Below, in pieces: positions 7,610 through 11,024 of a DNA stretch of 11,024 nucleotides. How positions within the stretch are numbered: position 1 is the first letter of the stretch; the number at the start of each line of letters is the position of its first letter. This stretch comes from JBEKZQ01 sp049509675 (GTDB lineage: Bacteria > Planctomycetota > Planctomycetia > Pirellulales > Thermoguttaceae), in the NCBI GenBank assembly GCA_049509675.1, contig JBEKZQ010000411.1, positions 1 to 11,024 of the forward strand, read 5' to 3'. Made by a program: the position numbers and the translations under genes. The notes beneath the pieces were generated by a model, which worked only from the letters and a program-made list of their open reading frames with translations, was not told the origin of the DNA and made no database searches.

Positions 7610-10324
7610 TTACTTTGCGCCGGCGGCCTTGGCAGCCTCTCCGGCGGCCTCGAATAGTTGCGCCCGCCGGCCGTAGGCGCTAAAGCCCCTCACCGCCAGG
7701 GTCCTTTCGTCCAATAGGTTCTGACACTTCCTGGCCAGAGCGTCGGGCAGCTTCTTGTCGAGAAGCAGTCTTTCCAGGAAGATCCGCGCCTCGCACTCCT
7801 CGATGCTCTCGCGCATCATCATGAAGCCCACCGAAGGGACCGGCCCGTCGGGCCCGTAATAGAGCAATTGGGCTAGGTAGCAACCCAGGTTGCCCTCGCT
7901 GGTCCCCGGGAACCGCCCGACCATCAGCGTGCTCACGTTGCCGTTCTTGTCGCGCCTGTCCCAGAGGTCGGCGCCGATCTGTCCCAAACCGTGCAGCCCG
8001 CCGGGGCCGGCCAGCAGCGCCCGCTCCGTGGCGTTGAAAAACCAGCTCGGGTTGGAGGCGTCGTAGAAGTCGCGGTCCAGCCAAGTGCGGACGGCCCGGG
8101 GATCGTCGCCGATAACGTGATAACGCCAGCCGTAATTGCGCTGTTGCTGCGGATCGGGCACATCCCAACCGCCCCAGACGTTGGCAAGATACAGGACCGG
8201 CACTACCCCGCCGTCGTACTTCACGTTGTGAGGACCGTTGGGGGGATGATTGGTAGATTGCCAGCAGACATTGGGCAGGATCGTGTGAAGTATGCTGACC
8301 GTCTGCGGGTCGGGCACAACGTCTGAGGAGTAGCCGAGCAGCATGGCTTCGCCCAGCGCGCGCTTGTTCAGGATGCCATAAACCCCCGTCAGCACCGGCT
8401 TCCAGAAGTCGAGGCTCTCGGGCGAGCCGTAGGGCGGGCCGTCCGCGGTGGTCACCGCATGGGTCTTGGCGTCCTCCACCGTGAAGCGCGGGAACTTGCG
8501 CTTTTTGTCCGCGGGCGCGTAGCAGTGCATGCACGAATCCCACACTCCCACGACCACGAACTGCGGCTTGCCCATCTTCTTCAAGGCCAGGTCCACGTAT
8601 TTCTCCACCCGGCTGAAGTCGTAGGTGAACTTGCCGTCCGCCCCTCTGATCCAGCGCACCATGCCCTCGGCGTTGCCGTACTGACTCTCGGCCCCGACCA
8701 TGACATAGAGCACCTTGTTGCCGATCTTGCCCAGGTAGTCGAGGCTCCTGGCCGCGTACTTCCAGTTCTTGTCGCTCCAGAGCGGGAAGTCGTAGGGCTG
8801 GGCCACGCCTTCCGGCGACTCGATCATGCCCATGAAGCAGGCGTAGTCGGCCGGGTCCGGCAGCGTCCAGTCGCAGACCTCGAGTCTCACCGGCACCGCG
8901 ACGGGCCTCTCGCCGTCCGTGGTCGCCGTGAGCGTTCCCTGGTAGTCGCCGACGGCGGCGTCCTTGGGGACGTTGGCGATGACCCACACCGACTGGATGG
9001 CACCGGGCACGTACGGCGGCAGGCCGTCCTGGTCGCGCGCCGCCGGCGCCAGGTAGTGGCTGGCGCCGATCGGCCTGACGGCGACTTCGGCGGGCGGGGC
9101 GGTGAGCACGCCCTGCTCGCGGCAGACGTTCAGGTTCGGGTAGAGATTGACGGCGTCCGGCGTCAGGCCGCCCCAGCGCGGAACGGGGACGACGTCGAAT
9201 TTGCCGTAGCCAAGCTCGATGGCCGAGGCGGGGAGCTTCTTGCCGGCGGCGGTGCTCAGGTCGCTGACCCGGGCCTTGAAGTTTCTTAGCGGCTTGTCGC
9301 TGCTGACCACCACCCGGTCGGAGAAGGCGCCGTTCCGAGCGGCGACAATGGAGACCGGCCGGAGCTTCCCGTGGACGTCACCGTACTCGATGTCGTGCAG
9401 AGACTCGTGGGGGCTGGCGTTCCACACCTGGATGCCGGCGGGGCGCACCACGTTGGGCACCAGTCCGGCGACGTTCTCGGCCTGTAGGTGCAGCTCCACA
9501 AGGCCGCAGGTTGACCAACTGGGGCTCCCGTAGGGCAACTTTTCGATCTTGATTTTCGCGGGCACGATGTGCGGTGCGGCGTGGACTTCCACCCCCAAGA
9601 CATTGGTTCCCTTGTGCAACAGGGCGGCGGGGATTTCCACGCCCGTCAACTTTCTGAGGCGCAAGGAATAAGAGTCTTGCGCAGTCTTGTTGTTGTGATA
9701 CCAGTGGATGTACCGGCCGTCGGGCGCGACGTAAACCTCTTTAGGATAAAGCCTCGCCGCGGCCCCAGGCTCCAATTTCCCGACCGGCAGGAACGCGCGG
9801 GTCACCTCCTTGCCGTTTAGGTACAGAACCACCCCGCCCCGGAAGACCATGTTCAGCGCCAGGCGCTTGACGGCCGCCGGGTCGGTGACCGTGAACTTGC
9901 CGCGCAGCGACAGTTGGCGGAGCTGGACCCACTGGCAGCCACCGCCGGCCCGGCTGTCACACTCGCCGTTGGCCCATTTCGGGAAGAAATGTTGGCGCCC
10001 CCAGCCGGAGTCGTCAAAGTCGGGCGAGATCCATTCTCCCGGAGGCAACGAAAACTTGAACGCCGACGGGTATTCTTCGATCTTGTCGTCCTGGTCGTTC
10101 CTTTTCACGAGGATGTTGCCGCCGGATTGCGAGATCCGCCAGAAACTGGAGTTGTCCAGGATCGTGGTCCAGCCGTCCGTGTTGATGGGCGCCATCGGCG
10201 GCACGCCGCCCGCCTCGCCGGCCATACCTTCCCGGCCCGTTGTCACACAGCCCAAGACTGCGAGCAGGCTGACGCCAAGCAGCTTCGTCCAATCGCGTCC
10301 GGTACTCAAAGGTGCAGTCATCAT
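7610..10324 (-). CDS. GH123/DUF4091-like secreted (probable lipo-) protein
   Basis: 904 aa, complete. Residues 12-26 are hydrophobic and end in AVLGC (C26), a plausible though imperfect lipobox, so it is probably exported and lipid-anchored. Residues about 50-250 form a galactose-binding-like jelly roll (FDDSGW 103-108, LRGKFTVTDPA 140-150, FRGGVVLYLNGKEV 161-174). Residues about 320-485 look like beta-sandwich, with the motif 'NVPKDAAVGDYQGTL' (451-465) that usually precedes GH123/DUF4091 catalytic barrels. Residues about 487-830 look like the barrel (LPDPADY, YDFSRVEKYVDLALKKMG, VVVGVWD). The end is helical (RESIEECEARIFLERLLLDKKL). GH123 enzymes are N-acetylgalactosaminidases with an adjacent Asp-Glu pair. 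At the expected place (after WKPVLTGVYG) this protein has GYSSDVVP instead, so activity or substrate cannot be assigned. Two ATGs (10324, 10321) are possible; GGAGAG lies 7 nt before the first. Confidence 0.85.
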   Translation of the reverse strand: MMTAPLSTGRDWTKLLGVSLLAVLGCVTTGREGMAGEAGGVPPMAPINTDGWTTILDNSSFWRISQSGGNILVKRNDQDDKIEEYPSAFKFSLPPGEWISPDFDDSGWGRQHFFPKWANGECDSRAGGGCQWVQLRQLSLRGKFTVTDPAAVKRLALNMVFRGGVVLYLNGKEVTRAFLPVGKLEPGAAARLYPKEVYVAPDGRYIHWYHNNKTAQDSYSLRLRKLTGVEIPAALLHKGTNVLGVEVHAAPHIVPAKIKIEKLPYGSPSWSTCGLVELHLQAENVAGLVPNVVRPAGIQVWNASPHESLHDIEYGDVHGKLRPVSIVAARNGAFSDRVVVSSDKPLRNFKARVSDLSTAAGKKLPASAIELGYGKFDVVPVPRWGGLTPDAVNLYPNLNVCREQGVLTAPPAEVAVRPIGASHYLAPAARDQDGLPPYVPGAIQSVWVIANVPKDAAVGDYQGTLTATTDGERPVAVPVRLEVCDWTLPDPADYACFMGMIESPEGVAQPYDFPLWSDKNWKYAARSLDYLGKIGNKVLYVMVGAESQYGNAEGMVRWIRGADGKFTYDFSRVEKYVDLALKKMGKPQFVVVGVWDSCMHCYAPADKKRKFPRFTVEDAKTHAVTTADGPPYGSPESLDFWKPVLTGVYGILNKRALGEAMLLGYSSDVVPDPQTVSILHTILPNVCWQSTNHPPNGPHNVKYDGGVVPVLYLANVWGGWDVPDPQQQRNYGWRYHVIGDDPRAVRTWLDRDFYDASNPSWFFNATERALLAGPGGLHGLGQIGADLWDRRDKNGNVSTLMVGRFPGTSEGNLGCYLAQLLYYGPDGPVPSVGFMMMRESIEECEARIFLERLLLDKKLPDALARKCQNLLDERTLAVRGFSAYGRRAQLFEAAGEAAKAAGAK

Positions 10325-10331
10325 TTCCGTG

Positions 10332-10337
10332 CTCTCC
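10332..10337 (-). promoter_or_regulatory. Ribosome binding site of the 904-aa GH-like gene
   Basis: GGAGAG on the minus strand lies 7 nt before the ATG at 10324 and 10 nt before the second ATG at 10321. The spacing favours 10324. Confidence 0.5.
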
Positions 10338-10378
10338 GTCCTGTGGGTTTATGGGTTTCCCCTATCGTCTTTCCTTCT

Positions 10379-10397
10379 TTCACGCGGTGCGCGTGAA
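10379..10397. repeat. Perfect inverted repeat, 8-bp arms, 3-nt loop
   Basis: Arms TTCACGCG (10379-10386) and CGCGTGAA (10390-10397) flank GTG. It sits about 55 nt upstream of the GH-like start, so it could be an operator, a transcript hairpin or part of a dispersed repeat. Confidence 0.6.
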
Positions 10398-10418
10398 CCA
10401 GTAGCGGTTACTCCGCAG

Positions 10419-10453
10419 CGTTGAGAACCACCGCAAAAGACCTGTTCTCAACG
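10419..10453. repeat. Perfect inverted repeat, 10-bp arms, 15-nt loop
   Basis: CGTTGAGAAC (10419-10428) and GTTCTCAACG (10444-10453) are exact reverse complements. On the minus strand this lies 37 nt after the FG-GAP stop codon, where a 3'-end hairpin would stabilise the transcript or mark its end. It lacks the U-tract of an intrinsic terminator. Confidence 0.65.
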
Positions 10454-10489
10454 GCCGGCGCAAGCCGGTACTACCAACGACTCCATGTG

Positions 10490-11024
10490 CTACTTGATCT
10501 CCACGCGCATCGTCTCTTTTTCCACGACGACCTCCTTTTGTTGCTCCTTGCCGCCAGGCAGACGCCACTTGAGCGTCACGGGGCCCGCATCGCGGCGGCC
10601 GAAGAATGCCTGGCTGGCGCCGGGCAGGACGTTCCACGCCCCCAGACAGCGTTTGCCGATCCAGCCCGTTACGGCCACCGGTCCTTTGTACTGACCGCCG
10701 ACGGGCAGGGCCGCCACGACGCTCCGTGCCTCGCCGTCGTCATTCTCGCGGAAGAAGATCCAGATCTCGCCGTTGGTCAGGGCCAGCACCATGTCCTGCG
10801 CGCCGTCGCCGTCGAAATCACCCAGGCATGCCGACTGTTGACCGTCTTCCGCCGCGGGAAGCAATTGCCGCTCGGCCAGGTCCAGCGTGTGGGCATGGCC
10901 GAAACAGCGGTAGCCGCGGTTGAAGAAGAGTTGCGGGCTCATGGCGCCGTAGGCGATCAAGGCATCCTGACGGCCGTCGTTGTTAATGTCGCCGACCAGG
11001 CAGTCGATTCCGCCAGGCTTGCTA
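10490..11024 (-). CDS. FG-GAP/VCBS repeat protein, C-terminal part (5' end outside window)
   Basis: 177 residues are visible, ending at TAG (10490-10492); the frame is open to the window edge. Two calcium-binding-type loops typical of FG-GAP/VCBS beta-propeller repeats are seen: GDINNDGRQDALIAYG, followed by SPQLFFNRGYRCFG, then GDFDGDGAQDMVLALTNG. The C-terminal stretch VTLKWRLPGGKEQQKEVVVE resembles the end domain of ASPIC/UnbV-like FG-GAP proteins. Such proteins are normally exported and act in adhesion, binding or unknown surface roles. The N-terminal part, including any signal peptide, is not in the window. An internal Met at 10960 is not the start, because the upstream codons carry a conserved FG-GAP loop. 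Confidence 0.85.
   Translation of the reverse strand, partial: SKPGGIDCLVGDINNDGRQDALIAYGAMSPQLFFNRGYRCFGHAHTLDLAERQLLPAAEDGQQSACLGDFDGDGAQDMVLALTNGEIWIFFRENDDGEARSVVAALPVGGQYKGPVAVTGWIGKRCLGAWNVLPGASQAFFGRRDAGPVTLKWRLPGGKEQQKEVVVEKETMRVEIK

Larger units (their letters stand above)
10325..10489. other. 165-nt intergenic region with inverted repeats
   Basis: It lies between the stop of the FG-GAP gene and the start of the 904-aa GH-like gene. It holds three hairpin-forming sequences: 10379-10397, 10419-10453, and CCGGC-GCAA-GCCGG at 10455-10468. A promoter for the genes downstream may lie here, but no clear -35/-10 pair could be picked. No T-run follows the hairpins in the direction of transcription. 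Confidence 0.55.

Overview
The window is GC-rich DNA that reads like a planctomycete (Planctomycetota) chromosome. Three things point there: a large membrane-anchored PQQ-like beta-propeller opening with the 'DWPMFRG' signature, an FG-GAP protein next to secreted glycoside-hydrolase-like proteins, and an intergenic palindrome with arm GTAGGACGGATTG of a kind I associate with planctomycete genomes. The lineage call is inference from style; there is no marker gene. No rRNA, tRNA, CRISPR array, insertion sequence or phage gene was seen.

All five genes lie on the minus strand, so transcription runs from high to low coordinates. In that order: (1) the C-terminal part of an FG-GAP/VCBS repeat protein (11024-10490, start outside the window); (2) a 165-nt gap with two perfect inverted repeats; (3) a 904-aa secreted, probably lipid-anchored protein with a GH123/DUF4091-like architecture (10324-7610); (4) a 58-nt gap and a paralogue of it, with a Sec signal peptide, broken by a frameshift near 5703-5709 (7551-4956); (5) a 128-nt gap with a perfect 13-bp-arm palindrome; (6) an 858-aa protein with two N-terminal membrane helices and two PQQ-like beta-propellers (4827-2251); (7) overlapping it by 19 nt, a pyruvate phosphate dikinase/PEP-synthase-type phosphotransferase whose middle region resembles rifampin phosphotransferases (2269-1, C-terminus outside the window).

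Four of the five products (FG-GAP, both GH-like proteins, propeller) are of exported types; targeting signals are visible for three, as the FG-GAP N-terminus is outside the window. Together they look like a surface or periplasmic polysaccharide or ligand-handling set. The last gene is a cytoplasmic ATP-dependent phosphotransferase, tied by overlap to the membrane propeller gene. The most notable points are this coupling, the tandem GH-like paralogues that seem to lack the usual GH123 Asp-Glu pair, and the two-base frameshift. Most long open frames on the plus strand are mirror images of these GC-rich genes and are not annotated.
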